Positions 1 through 9,027 are shown, numbered from the stretch's first letter. The stretch: DNA of 44,177 bases from Photobacterium aquae (GCF_001029445.1 NZ_LDOT01000066.1:1-44177); one strand, 5' to 3'. Numbers and translations: made by a program. Notes: a model not told the origin generated them from the sequence alone.

Positions 1-91
1 GTATTGCTACCGATTTGGTCACTCAGTTCACTGATTTAAATCTTTTGACTAAATCTTTTCACGAGTGCCCACACAGATTGCATGGTCAAAT

Positions 92-103
92 TGTTAAAGA
101 ACA
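92..103 (-). promoter_or_regulatory. rrn boxA antitermination site
   Basis: TGTTCTTTAACA on the minus strand matches the boxA core (TGCTCTTTAACA in E. coli). In the family it recruits NusB-NusE to the nascent rRNA leader to block Rho termination. Confidence 0.85.
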
Positions 104-133
104 ATCGCGACGCTTATCGCGACAAGGCTGCGG

Positions 134-162
134 ATAATACCCACATCACCTTTTAGTGTCAA
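134..162 (-). promoter_or_regulatory. rrn P2 promoter
   Basis: On the minus strand a perfect TTGACA (157-162) is followed after 17 bp by TATTAT (134-139). Its place just upstream of boxA and downstream of a P1-like promoter fits rrn P2. Confidence 0.8.
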
Positions 163-242
163 CGCATTTCTCAAGAAAGTTTATCGACACAACCAAAAGA
201 ACTTATCATCAATGTCGAACCGTTCTCGTTGGTATGGGACGC

Positions 243-270
243 ATTATAGGCTTACCCTGACAGAACACAA
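243..270 (-). promoter_or_regulatory. rrn P1 promoter
   Basis: On the minus strand a perfect TATAAT (243-248) follows a TTGTGT -35 (265-270) with the 16 bp spacing typical of rrn P1. The discriminator reads GCGTCCC, GC-rich as expected for ppGpp/DksA control. The upstream 300-400 stretch is AT-rich and could hold an UP element and Fis sites, but I could not define individual sites. Confidence 0.75.
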
Positions 271-457
271 GCTCAAATACAGGCACTTTTCACCAGTTGC
301 TGATAAAAAGGACACGTAAACGGTAAAAGATACAAAATAGACACACCAAGCAGCCTTAATATCAATCAGGGCTGATACTTTCATTTAAAAACCAACTATT
401 ACGAGATGAATTTATGGGAGAAAGGAGATATCAATATACCAAAATAAAATATCACCA

Positions 458-1081
458 TTAATTAATAATCTTCCGCTCAAGTAGAACAGTCATACATTGC
501 TCTACTATATCTTCTATGGCGTAAGCATCAGAAAAAAGATGAATGTCAGGCTGCAGCGGTACTTCATAGCCTGAATCAATACCAGTAAGGCCCTTTAGTT
601 GACCATTTCGAGCTTTCCTATAGAGCCCTTTTGGATCGCGCTTTTCACACTCAGCCAGCGACGTATCAACAAATACTTCAATATATTCGTTAGCACCAAA
701 TTTTTCCTTTACCTGCAAGCGCTCAGTTCGATACGGAGATACAAATGCAGCCAAAACGATAAGCCCTGCATCAAGCATCAAATGTGCTACCTCTCCAATG
801 CGCCGAATATTCTCCCTTCTATCTTCTGATGAAAACCCCAAATCTTTACACAGGCCATGCCGAACGTTATCCCCATCAAGAAGATAAGTATGATACCCCA
901 ACGCCACCAGCCTCGACTCCAATGCCCCAGCTATTGTCGACTTACCCGAACCACTCAATCCCGTGAACCACAAAACACAGGGCTGCTGCTGTTTTTGATT
1001 AGCCCTAAAATTCTTATCAACCTGATATTGGTGCCAAACAATATTCTCATCTTGCCGCACATCAACCATGATACTTACCAT
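458..1081 (-). CDS. cysC: Adenylylsulfate (APS) kinase
   Basis: Phosphorylates adenosine 5'-phosphosulfate with ATP to give PAPS, the second activation step of sulfate assimilation, in the cytosol. The protein has the P-loop GLSGSGKST near residues 41-49, the LLDGDNVRHGL substrate segment, a FVSPYR motif and a DPKGLYRKAR segment, all typical of CysC, and about 207 residues against about 201 in E. coli. It is the last gene of the cysG-cysD-cysN-permease-cysC operon, 18 bp after the permease stop. The start is uncertain: an ACGGAG lies directly before a TTG at 1084, and ATG codons are at 1081 and 1069; I chose 1081. I see no clear terminator before the rrn promoters to the left. Confidence 0.95.
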   Translation of the reverse strand: MVSIMVDVRQDENIVWHQYQVDKNFRANQKQQQPCVLWFTGLSGSGKSTIAGALESRLVALGYHTYLLDGDNVRHGLCKDLGFSSEDRRENIRRIGEVAHLMLDAGLIVLAAFVSPYRTERLQVKEKFGANEYIEVFVDTSLAECEKRDPKGLYRKARNGQLKGLTGIDSGYEVPLQPDIHLFSDAYAIEDIVEQCMTVLLERKIIN

Positions 1082-1099
1082 CAACTCCGTTTGATTTAG

Positions 1100-2830
1100 T
1101 TACGTAAAGGGAAACAAATAAGGGATCAACACCAACACCACGGCAGAATAGACGCACGATATTGGCAATCCAACTCGTAAGTAGTCGGTCAGCTTGTAGT
1201 TGCCAACGCTATACACCAAGAGATTGGTCTGATAGCCATAAGGCGATATAAAACTGGCACTGGCACCAAATAATATCGCCATGATAAAAGGCATAGGATC
1301 AACGCCGTAGCTTAGAGCCAAACTATAGGCTATCGGGAAGGCTAGAGCTGCTGCTGCATTATTCGTGACCAATTCCGTCAGAACCAAGGTCAGTAAATAC
1401 ACGGCAATCAATGCACCATACATCCCCTCCGATTCAAACCCTGATATCAGCAACGCCCCCATTCGTGCAGACAGACCACTTGAGATCATCAATTGGGCCA
1501 ACGATAACGCGGAGCCTACGATCACGATGATATCGATGGGAAAGCGCCGCCGAAGCTCGGCAAATGAAATAACCCCCAACGCGATCAAACCGACAAGATA
1601 CAAGGCAAGACCTTTAATAATCGGTAACACGCCAATTAATGCAGCCCCAATAACGGATGCAAACCCTAACAAAACCCAACAACTCTTTTTGCTATCAAGC
1701 TTCGCACTGGAATCCAATCCATTAACCAGAACAAACTCACGATTGAGCTGCTGCTTTTTCTCATAGAACGTTTTCCCCGGCACAACCACCAACGTATCAC
1801 CGGCATGTAATTCTATATTTCCCAAACCACCAGCCAATCTCTCATGACCACGACGGATAGCAACAACAACGGCATCAAAATGCTCCCTAAACCTGACGTC
1901 CTTCAGTGTGCTTCCCCGTATTCCTGCAGAATGGCTTACGATAGCCTCAACCATCGATTGACCGTTCATATGATGCTGACCAAAAAACTCTACGCCTTCT
2001 ATTTCCTGTAATGTTGCGACACTCTCTATATCGCCACAAAATAAAAGGATGTCGCCAGCCTCAATCCGGGTATCAGGGCACACCGGAGCAAACTGCTGAC
2101 CATCTCGAATAATTTCCGCCAGAAACAAACGTCTCAAGGCTCGCAGTCCATTTTCAGCCACCGTTTTCCCCACCAGAGCAGAGTTCGCCTTTACACGGGC
2201 CTCGAGAAAATACGAAAGTTCATCCTGCACCTGATCGTCATATACCGGGAGCAAATAACTCAGAGGGATTAAAATGGCGAGGCCTACCACTAAGACAGCC
2301 AAACCAATCGCTGTCGGAGCAAAGAAGCCCAAACTCGGCAACCCGGCATCTTCGACAAAGCTATTAATGATCAAATTTGTCGATGTACCAATGAGGGTCA
2401 AGGTTCCCCCCAAAATAGCGGTATACGACAACGGGATCAGCAATCGGGATGGCGCATGCCGTTGATTGCGCTTAATAGCACCAATCAACGACACCACTAC
2501 GGCCGTATTGTTAGTGAACGATGACAAAAACGCCGTCGATAACCCCAGCTTGGCTATCACAGAGGATTGCCCTCCATGGGATATCTGCTTGCCCACCCAA
2601 CTCACCAATCGCGTTTTTTCCAGGGCAATAGAAACAAGGATGAGCAATACCAAGGTCAGCAATGATGAATTGGTGAAGTTACCGGCCAGTGCCACCAGAT
2701 CAATCAAGCCACACTGAAAACCAATAAATGCCGCTCCCGCAAACAAGTATGCCGGTTTGATACGCGTTGCCAGCAGGCAAAACACAATCCCAACCAACAT
2801 TGATAGAACGATCCCTTGTTCCCATCCCAT
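1100..2830 (-). CDS. SLC13/DASS-family permease with two TrkA-C (RCK_C) domains, probable sulfate transporter
   Basis: Integral membrane anion transporter of 576 residues. The N-terminal half contains several hydrophobic helices and the family's SSFTNNTAVV (about 103-112) and GTSTNL (about 148-153) motifs. Two soluble TrkA-C-like domains follow (about 215-385), then a second helical half with the matching TNNAAAALAF and YQTNLLVYSVG motifs. This inverted-repeat layout with central RCK_C domains is usual in bacterial SLC13 members. It sits between cysN and cysC, so sulfate import is the most likely job, by inference from context. The start at 2830 was chosen because AAGGGG lies 7 bp upstream; it follows the cysN stop by 14 bp. 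A longer reading frame to 2872 would overlap cysN. Thiosulfate, molybdate or another divalent anion cannot be excluded. Confidence 0.85.
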   Translation of the reverse strand: MGWEQGIVLSMLVGIVFCLLATRIKPAYLFAGAAFIGFQCGLIDLVALAGNFTNSSLLTLVLLILVSIALEKTRLVSWVGKQISHGGQSSVIAKLGLSTAFLSSFTNNTAVVVSLIGAIKRNQRHAPSRLLIPLSYTAILGGTLTLIGTSTNLIINSFVEDAGLPSLGFFAPTAIGLAVLVVGLAILIPLSYLLPVYDDQVQDELSYFLEARVKANSALVGKTVAENGLRALRRLFLAEIIRDGQQFAPVCPDTRIEAGDILLFCGDIESVATLQEIEGVEFFGQHHMNGQSMVEAIVSHSAGIRGSTLKDVRFREHFDAVVVAIRRGHERLAGGLGNIELHAGDTLVVVPGKTFYEKKQQLNREFVLVNGLDSSAKLDSKKSCWVLLGFASVIGAALIGVLPIIKGLALYLVGLIALGVISFAELRRRFPIDIIVIVGSALSLAQLMISSGLSARMGALLISGFESEGMYGALIAVYLLTLVLTELVTNNAAAALAFPIAYSLALSYGVDPMPFIMAILFGASASFISPYGYQTNLLVYSVGNYKLTDYLRVGLPISCVYSAVVLVLIPYLFPFT

Positions 2831-2844
2831 TCGAAAGCCCCTTA

Positions 2845-4266
2845 CTACAGGCTGATATCTTTCGCATCCCAATGTGGGAAATGCTTGCGAACCAAGGTAT
2901 TCAACTCAATTTCAAATGCACTGAAAGTAGCCGATGTATTCTGCGTCTTGCTCTTTACAGCCTCTCTGATCATCCCGGCCCCCACAGTAACATTCGTCAA
3001 GCGATCGATAACGATAAAGCCCCCCGTATCGGGGCAATCCTGATACGCATCAACCGCAACGGCCTCCGTCAACCTCAACTCACACAGCCCGATACCGTTA
3101 AGCGGCAATTGCTCAGTGTCGAAGTGCTGAATTGTATTGATGTCTACTTGATGACGGATTGCCTCAACAATACCTACCGTTTTCTTACCTGCAATTTTGA
3201 TATCATAGTGCTGGCCCGTTTCTAATGGGGATTCGGCCATCCAAACAACATCGGCCAATAAATGGTGGCTCAGAGGGACTTGGCTTTGCGCAGCAACCAA
3301 CGTATCACCTCGACTAATATCAATCTCATCCGCCAACGTGATAGTTACTGCCTGTCCGGCAAAGCCTTCTAGCAAGTCCCCATCGAAAGTCACAATCCGC
3401 TCGACCTTTGACAGCTTGCCCGATGGCAGAGCCTTAATTTCATCACCAACCTTGATACTCCCTGCGGCAACCGTCCCGGCAAATCCTCGAAAATCCAAAT
3501 TGGGACGACTAACATACTGGACGGGGAATCTGAACTCCCCCAATACCCTGCGACTACCAATCTCTACCGTCTCCAGAAGCTCCAACAAAGAAGCCCCCTG
3601 ATACCATGGTGTCTGATCACTGAGATCTACGACATTGTCCCCTTCAAGGGCAGACAGAGGGACCAAGTGAATATCCAATGATGGATTCAGCTTTTCTGCA
3701 AACGACAAGTATTCATCCCGGATCTCTTCAAATCGCTGCTGCTCAAAATCCACCAAATCCATCTTGTTTACAGCCACAATAAAATGGCGAATCCCCAGCA
3801 GGCTTGCGATATACGAATGACGACGGGTCTGATCTAGCACTCCTTTGCGCGCATCAATCAAAATGACGGCGACATCACAGGTAGAAGCTCCAGTAGCCAT
3901 GTTCCGGGTATACTGCTCGTGGCCCGGTGTATCGGCGATAATAAACTTACGCTTTTGGGTTGAAAAATACCGATAAGCCACATCGATAGTTATTCCCTGC
4001 TCTCGCTCAGCCTGAAGCCCATCAACCAACAGCGCCAAGTCAGGCTTATCACCCGTAGTACCGACCTTTTGGCTATCTGCATGGATAGCCGCAAGCTGAT
4101 CTTCATAAATTTGCTGAGAGTCATGCAACAAGCGTCCAATCAAAGTACTCTTGCCATCATCCACCGAGCCGCACGTCAGAAAGCGCAGCAAAGATTTGTT
4201 CTGATGCTGATCGAGATAGGCATCGATACCGAGCTCTGCCACCTGCTGTTCAATAGCACTGTTCAT
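2845..4266 (-). CDS. cysN: Sulfate adenylyltransferase subunit 1 (GTPase)
   Basis: Regulatory GTPase subunit of ATP sulfurylase; couples GTP hydrolysis to formation of APS from ATP and sulfate by CysD. It is an EF-Tu-like GTPase: G1 GSVDDGKS (33-40), G3 DTPGHEQY (about 112-119) and G4 NKMD (167-170) are visible, followed by the beta-barrel domains. It has 473 residues, against 475 in E. coli. The N-terminal MNSAIEQQVAELGIDAYLDQ aligns with the usual start. It lies 10 bp downstream of cysD and 14 bp upstream of the permease, in one operon. Confidence 0.97.
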   Translation of the reverse strand: MNSAIEQQVAELGIDAYLDQHQNKSLLRFLTCGSVDDGKSTLIGRLLHDSQQIYEDQLAAIHADSQKVGTTGDKPDLALLVDGLQAEREQGITIDVAYRYFSTQKRKFIIADTPGHEQYTRNMATGASTCDVAVILIDARKGVLDQTRRHSYIASLLGIRHFIVAVNKMDLVDFEQQRFEEIRDEYLSFAEKLNPSLDIHLVPLSALEGDNVVDLSDQTPWYQGASLLELLETVEIGSRRVLGEFRFPVQYVSRPNLDFRGFAGTVAAGSIKVGDEIKALPSGKLSKVERIVTFDGDLLEGFAGQAVTITLADEIDISRGDTLVAAQSQVPLSHHLLADVVWMAESPLETGQHYDIKIAGKKTVGIVEAIRHQVDINTIQHFDTEQLPLNGIGLCELRLTEAVAVDAYQDCPDTGGFIVIDRLTNVTVGAGMIREAVKSKTQNTSATFSAFEIELNTLVRKHFPHWDAKDISL

Positions 4267-4276
4267 GTTTCTCTCC

Positions 4277-5185
4277 CTAGAAATATCCCTGACGCTTCTT
4301 CAATTCCATCGATCCCGACTGATCGTGGTCGATTGCTCGCCCCTGCCGCTCACTCGATGTCGCCACCAGCATTTCCTCTATAATTTCAGGCAATGTCGCG
4401 GCCGTTGATTCAATGGCCCCCGTCAACGGATAACACCCCAGTGTTCTAAAGCGGACGCTCTTTTGCTCAATGTTTTCATCTGGACGCAGCTCCATCCGCT
4501 CGTCATCAACCATGATCAGCATGCCGTCACGATCAACCACTGGACGGACGGCAGAAAGATATAGGGGCACGATATCTATCCCTTCCAAATAGATGTATTG
4601 CCAAATATCCAGTTCGGTCCAATTGGAAAGCGGAAATACGCGAATACTCTCGCCTTTGTTGATCTGTCCGTTGTAGGTTTTCCAAAGCTCCGGCCGCTGA
4701 TTTTTCGGGTCCCATGTATGGTTCTGATCGCGAAAAGAATAAACGCGCTCCTTGGCACGCGATTTCTCCTCGTCACGCCGCGCACCACCAAACGCCGCAT
4801 CAAAACCATACTTGTCCAATGCCTGCTTCAACGCCTGCGTCTTCATGATATCGGTATGCTTTGACGATCCATGGGTAAAAGGGCCTACCCCCATCGCCAA
4901 TCCTTCTTGGTTTTGGTGTACCAGCAACTCGAAGCCATATTTTTCTGCCGTGCGATCCCGAAAACTAATCATGTCGCGGAACTTCCACCCCGTATCGACA
5001 TGCAATAACGGAAATGGGATCTTCCCTGGATAAAACGCCTTGCGCGCCAGATGCAGCATGACCGATGAATCTTTGCCGATGGAATACATCATCACCGGGT
5101 TATCAAATTCCGCAGCGACTTCACGGATAATATGGATACTTTCCGCTTCCAGCTGCTTTAGATGGGTCAATCGTTTCGGGTCCAT
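4277..5185 (-). CDS. cysD: Sulfate adenylyltransferase subunit 2
   Basis: Catalytic subunit of ATP sulfurylase; adenylates sulfate to APS as a complex with CysN. The PP-loop motif SIGKDS lies at residues 35-40 and the family blocks LLHVDTGWKF, AFGGARRDEEKSRAKER and GSMELKKRQGYF are all present. The start at 5185 gives 302 residues, the same as E. coli CysD, and has GGAGAG about 4 bp upstream; an in-frame ATG at 5197 would add four residues not usual in the family. It follows cysG by 14 bp. Confidence 0.97.
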   Translation of the reverse strand: MDPKRLTHLKQLEAESIHIIREVAAEFDNPVMMYSIGKDSSVMLHLARKAFYPGKIPFPLLHVDTGWKFRDMISFRDRTAEKYGFELLVHQNQEGLAMGVGPFTHGSSKHTDIMKTQALKQALDKYGFDAAFGGARRDEEKSRAKERVYSFRDQNHTWDPKNQRPELWKTYNGQINKGESIRVFPLSNWTELDIWQYIYLEGIDIVPLYLSAVRPVVDRDGMLIMVDDERMELRPDENIEQKSVRFRTLGCYPLTGAIESTAATLPEIIEEMLVATSSERQGRAIDHDQSGSMELKKRQGYF

Positions 5186-5199
5186 TACTCTCTCCATAT

Positions 5200-6624
5200 T
5201 TATGCCAGCTTCACCACAGTTGAATGCTGCCCTTCACCGTTAAGCAATGGCTGCTCCTGCTTTTTGAACCACTGCAGTTTTTCTGAAAGGTTGACCACTT
5301 CCCCTACCACAATCAAAGACGGGGAAGCAGCATGCTGAGCCAATTGTGCCAATTCAGACAATTGCCCTTTGTAGATACGTTGATCAGACTGGGTTCCCCG
5401 TTCAATGATCGCCACGGGGGTATCGGGTCTTCTGCCATGATGAATCAATTCTTGCTGGATATCCTGAGACTTCATCAGCCCCATATATATCACCAGAGTC
5501 TGTTTGCTCCGTGCTAGCGTGCTCCAATCCAGCGCCCCGCTCCCCGGTTTAAGATGCCCGGTGATAAACATAGCTGTCTGAGCATAATCTCGGTGAGTCA
5601 GCGGGATCCCGGCATAAGCGGTCGCTCCGGCGGCCGCAGTAATACCGGGTACCACTTCAAACGGGATCCCGGCATCAGCAAGAACCTCTAGCTCTTCGGC
5701 TCCTCGGCCAAAGATAAAAGGGTCTCCCCCCTTTAGCCGCACCACCCGTTTGCCCTGACGGGCATAATCCACCAGCAGTTGATTGGTTTGTTCTTGAGGA
5801 ACGCTATGATGACCAGCTCGTTTGCCGACACAGACCTGTTCGGCATCACGCCTGACGAGCTCCATCACGGCATCCGACACCAAATAATCGTAAAGAACCA
5901 CATCGGCCTGCTGCATCAGCTGCAATGCTCTCAACGTCAGCAACCCGGAATCCCCAGGGCCGGCTCCGACCAAAGCCACTTCGCCTTCTGCCTTTGTGTT
6001 TTGCGTCTGCAGCTCTAGCTGCCGTTTGGCATCATCAATACGTCCGGCTGCGACCAAAGAGGCAAACCTCCCATTGAAGGCCTGCTCCCAAAATTGGCGA
6101 CGAGCTGAAAGAGACTTAATTTTTTGGGATAGACGCAGACGAAACAGGCCGGCAACACTCGCCATCGTACCGAGATGCTGCGGCAGAATCGTTTCAATCT
6201 TTTCTCGGAGCAAGCGCGCCAGTACAGGCGCCTTACCTGAAGATGAAATAGCAACAATAATAGGAGAGCGATCTACGATGGAAGGAACAATGAAACTGCA
6301 ACGCTGGGTATCATCAACAACATTAACCAATACCTGACGCTGATTGGCCGACTGGTACACCAACGCATTGACCGACTTTTGATCGGTTGCCGCGATAGCC
6401 AGAAATATCCCCTGAAGATCTTTAGGGGAAAACTCTGCGCCCAGATAAGTCATCTGGCCATTGTCGAATGCAGTCTGAAACTCATGGGATAATAAGGGAG
6501 CAATAACCCGCACATCAGCCCCCGCTTTCATTAGCATACGGGCTTTACGCCAGGCAACCTCACCGCCGCCAACAACAAGGCAAGGTCGGCGACGCAAGTC
6601 CGCAAATATAGGCAAGTAATCCAT
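5200..6624 (-). CDS. cysG: Siroheme synthase (uroporphyrinogen-III C-methyltransferase / precorrin-2 dehydrogenase / sirohydrochlorin ferrochelatase)
   Basis: Trifunctional enzyme that makes siroheme, the cofactor of the sulfite reductase CysI encoded further right. The N-terminal dehydrogenase/ferrochelatase half has the NAD-binding GGGEVAWRKA (about 19-28) and the conserved ISSSGKAPVLARLLR segment that carries the phosphoserine in Salmonella CysG. The C-terminal SAM methyltransferase half has VGAGPGDSGLLTLRA, RLKGGDPFIFGRGAEE and VPGITAAAGA. The 474-residue length fits full-length CysG (457 in E. coli). I chose ATG at 6624 rather than GTG at 6627 because it matches the E. coli MDHLPIF start; GGGAG lies about 10 bp upstream. 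It is the first gene of the operon. Confidence 0.96.
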   Translation of the reverse strand: MDYLPIFADLRRRPCLVVGGGEVAWRKARMLMKAGADVRVIAPLLSHEFQTAFDNGQMTYLGAEFSPKDLQGIFLAIAATDQKSVNALVYQSANQRQVLVNVVDDTQRCSFIVPSIVDRSPIIVAISSSGKAPVLARLLREKIETILPQHLGTMASVAGLFRLRLSQKIKSLSARRQFWEQAFNGRFASLVAAGRIDDAKRQLELQTQNTKAEGEVALVGAGPGDSGLLTLRALQLMQQADVVLYDYLVSDAVMELVRRDAEQVCVGKRAGHHSVPQEQTNQLLVDYARQGKRVVRLKGGDPFIFGRGAEELEVLADAGIPFEVVPGITAAAGATAYAGIPLTHRDYAQTAMFITGHLKPGSGALDWSTLARSKQTLVIYMGLMKSQDIQQELIHHGRRPDTPVAIIERGTQSDQRIYKGQLSELAQLAQHAASPSLIVVGEVVNLSEKLQWFKKQEQPLLNGEGQHSTVVKLA

Positions 6625-6658
6625 CACACCAAAGCTCCCGAATAATATTTATAGAAGC

Positions 6659-6690
6659 ACTATAGTTGGGCGTAGATATGACCTGAAATT
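6659..6690 (-). promoter_or_regulatory. Candidate cysG operon promoter
   Basis: On the minus strand TATAGT (6659-6664) lies about 35 bp before the cysG ATG, and no good -35 is visible 17 bp upstream. A weak -35 is normal for CysB-activated promoters. The next 100 bp upstream are AT-rich and could carry CysB sites, but I could not identify them confidently. The rest of the 6628-7006 spacer belongs to the divergent cpdB control region. Confidence 0.4.
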
Positions 6691-6879
6691 CTAAAATTTC
6701 ATTTTTTATTCCAAATTTGTTATTTCAAGGATAGATTGACCTTGAGACAGATAACAGCAAAGTTTCAACAGCTAATATCCTGCTTTATCAAGCTTTGTTA
6801 GTTCGTTTTCAACTAAGCTATCACTTTTTCGCCTATTCGAATCCGCTCCCTCACTCCTCGCCTTCCAACACATTCCTTA

Positions 6880-6904
6880 TGCATCACATTAAACATGAGA
6901 TGCA
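6880..6904. promoter_or_regulatory. 25-bp imperfect palindrome upstream of cpdB (possible operator)
   Basis: Left arm TGCATCACAT (6880-6889), spacer TAAAC, right arm ATGAGATGCA (6895-6904). Nine of ten arm positions are complementary. It ends 2 bp before a candidate cpdB -35 hexamer, a position typical of an activator or a blocking repressor. I do not recognise the regulator. Confidence 0.5.
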
Positions 6905-6906
6905 AT

Positions 6907-6936
6907 TTGAGACTCAACGCACAATAGTGGTGTTAT
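6907..6936 (+). promoter_or_regulatory. Candidate cpdB promoter
   Basis: TTGAGA (6907-6912) and TGTTAT (6931-6936) are 18 bp apart, giving an untranslated leader of about 65 nt before cpdB. The match is moderate. Confidence 0.35.
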
Positions 6937-7006
6937 GAGCAGAGCGGCTTTCACTTAAGCTGTTACAATTTTCACGCTTCCTGTTTCTGTTATCTCGGAG
7001 AACATA

Positions 7007-8974
7007 ATGAAACTCTCAGCAAAACCGTTATCTCTCGCAATTCTTGGCGGTATGCTTGCTATGGCTGGTCCTGCCGCAGCCGATACCATCAAACTACGTA
7101 TCCTTGAAACATCAGATATTCACACCAATGTCATGGACTATGACTACTACAAGGATAAGCCAACCCAGAAAACCGGGCTGGTTCGCACCGCTACACTGGT
7201 CAAGCAAGCTCGTGCTGAAGTAACCAATAGCATCCTTGTCGATAACGGTGACCTGATCCAAGGAAGCCCGATGGGCGACTACATGGCAGCCAAAGGCCTG
7301 AAAAACGGTGACGTCCATCCTGTTTACAAAGCAATGAACCAGCTTGACTACGAAGTAGGTAACATCGGCAACCACGAATTCAACTATGGTCTGGACTTCC
7401 TGAACAAAGCCATTGCCGGAGCTGAATTCCCATACGTCAATGCCAACGTCTACGATCTAGAAACAGGAAAACCACTGTTCCAGCCGTACATCATCAAATC
7501 CCATCAGTTTGTTGATACCGACGGTAACAGCCACGAAGTCAAAGTCGGCTATATCGGCTTTGTCCCGCCTCAAATCATGGTGTGGGATAAACAGAACCTC
7601 GAAGGCAAAGTGAAAGCTGCAGACATCAAAGCGTCTGCTGAAAAATACGTGCCACAAATGAAAGCCGAAGGCGCCGATATCATTGTGGCGATCCCGCATT
7701 CAGGCGTATCAGCGGACCCATACAAGGCAATGGCAGAAAACTCTGTCTACTACCTCACAGAGGTTGACGGTATCGATGCGATTGCCTTTGGCCACTCACA
7801 CGCCGTATTCCCGAGCAAGTCATTTGCCAACCTGCCTAACAGCGATATTGAGAAAGGGACCATCAACGGAATCCCGGCCGTAATGCCAGGCCGCTGGGGC
7901 GATCACCTTGGCGTGATGGATTTGGTACTTGAGAAGAAAGGCGACAGCTGGGCGGTTACCTCCGCACAGACAGAAGCACGACCGATTTTCGACCCTATCA
8001 ACAAAAAACCGCTTGTAGAGGCCGATAGCAATCTGGTCAACGCGGTTAAAGAAGATCATAAAGGCACCCGTGAATTCGTTAACCAGCCAATCGGCAAGGC
8101 GAGCGACATCATGTACAGCTTCCTCGCTCTGGTTCAAGATGATCCGACGGTACAGATTGTCAACCTGGCCCAGAAAGACTATGTAGAGCGCTTTATCCAA
8201 GGCGATCCTGATCTTGACGGCATCCCGGTACTGTCTGCCGCAGCACCGTTCAAAGCCGGCGGCCGAGGTAACGATCCAACAAACTTCACCGAGGTGGAAT
8301 CGGGCCAGCTGACCTTCCGTAACGCAGCAGACCTTTACCTCTACCCAAATACACTGGTTGCAATGAAAGTAACCGGCAAAGAACTGAAAGAATGGCTGGA
8401 ATGCTCAGCCGGCCAGTTCAACCAAATTGACCTAAACAGCACAGCTCAGCAGGGACTTATTAACTGGGACGGTTTCCGTACCTACAACTTCGATGTTATT
8501 GATGGCGTAAACTACAACATCGATATTTCGCAACCCGCTCGTTTTGACGGTGACTGCAAGCTGATCAACAAAAACGCAGAGCGAATCAAGGATCTGACAT
8601 TCAACGGCAAACCTGTTGACCCTAAGCAACCGTTCTTGATTGCAACCAACAACTACCGCGCATACAGTGCCAAGTTCCCGGGTACCGGCGAGAAGTTCAT
8701 TGCCTTTGCATCGCCTGACGAAAACCGCACTGTACTGGCCGACTACATCAGCCGCGTCAGCAAAGAGCAGGGACAAGTTGTACCGAGTGCCGATAACAAC
8801 TGGCACTTCACTCCGCTCAAGAGCGACAAGAAGCTGAACATCACCTTCGAAACCTCACAGGGCGAAAAAGCAGCCGAGTTTATCAAAACCAAAGGCCAAT
8901 ACCCGATGAAGCAGGTCGACACCGACAAGATCGGTTTTGCCATCTACCAAATCGACCTACAAAATCAAAAGTAA
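7007..8974 (+). CDS. cpdB: 2',3'-cyclic-nucleotide 2'-phosphodiesterase / 3'-nucleotidase, periplasmic
   Basis: Bifunctional periplasmic metallophosphoesterase that opens 2',3'-cyclic nucleotides to 3'-nucleotides and then removes the 3'-phosphate, salvaging extracellular nucleotides. A signal peptide ends at about A25 (GPAAA before DTIKLR). The metallophosphoesterase part has ILETSDIH, VDNGDLIQGSPM, GNHEFNYG and FGHSHAVFP, binding two metal ions; the C-terminal 5'-nucleotidase domain has GQLTFRNAADLYLYPN and GFRTYNFDVIDGVNY. Length is 655, against 647 for E. coli CpdB, with high identity throughout. CGGAGA lies 6 bp before the ATG. It is divergent from cysG and monocistronic, with a strong terminator after it. 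Confidence 0.95.
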   Translation: MKLSAKPLSLAILGGMLAMAGPAAADTIKLRILETSDIHTNVMDYDYYKDKPTQKTGLVRTATLVKQARAEVTNSILVDNGDLIQGSPMGDYMAAKGLKNGDVHPVYKAMNQLDYEVGNIGNHEFNYGLDFLNKAIAGAEFPYVNANVYDLETGKPLFQPYIIKSHQFVDTDGNSHEVKVGYIGFVPPQIMVWDKQNLEGKVKAADIKASAEKYVPQMKAEGADIIVAIPHSGVSADPYKAMAENSVYYLTEVDGIDAIAFGHSHAVFPSKSFANLPNSDIEKGTINGIPAVMPGRWGDHLGVMDLVLEKKGDSWAVTSAQTEARPIFDPINKKPLVEADSNLVNAVKEDHKGTREFVNQPIGKASDIMYSFLALVQDDPTVQIVNLAQKDYVERFIQGDPDLDGIPVLSAAAPFKAGGRGNDPTNFTEVESGQLTFRNAADLYLYPNTLVAMKVTGKELKEWLECSAGQFNQIDLNSTAQQGLINWDGFRTYNFDVIDGVNYNIDISQPARFDGDCKLINKNAERIKDLTFNGKPVDPKQPFLIATNNYRAYSAKFPGTGEKFIAFASPDENRTVLADYISRVSKEQGQVVPSADNNWHFTPLKSDKKLNITFETSQGEKAAEFIKTKGQYPMKQVDTDKIGFAIYQIDLQNQK

Positions 8975-8997
8975 GCCTATCACGCTCAAATCTCACC

Positions 8998-9027
8998 ATA
9001 CCGCGGCAATGCCGCGGTATTTTTTTG
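8998..9027 (+). terminator. Rho-independent terminator after cpdB
   Basis: Ten-base-pair stem ATACCGCGGC (8998-9007) and GCCGCGGTAT (9011-9020) with a 3-nt loop, followed by six T residues. Confidence 0.9.

Larger units (their letters stand above)
1..240 (-). ncRNA. 5' leader of a ribosomal RNA operon (precursor rRNA)
   Basis: Read on the minus strand, this stretch matches the transcribed leader that precedes 16S rRNA in enteric and Vibrio rrn operons. It has a boxA antitermination element (TGTTCTTTAACA at 92-103), followed by a conserved run reading CAATCTGTGTGGGCACTCG (roughly 63-81), as in the E. coli rrn leader. The mature 16S gene is not in the window and should begin to the left. The position is co-directional with the cys operon upstream. 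The exact 5' end depends on which of the two promoters is used. Confidence 0.85.

Noticed and set aside
2767..3225. Plus-strand 152-codon frame opposite the cysN end
   Set aside because: Shadow of the cysN and permease genes; no start signal.
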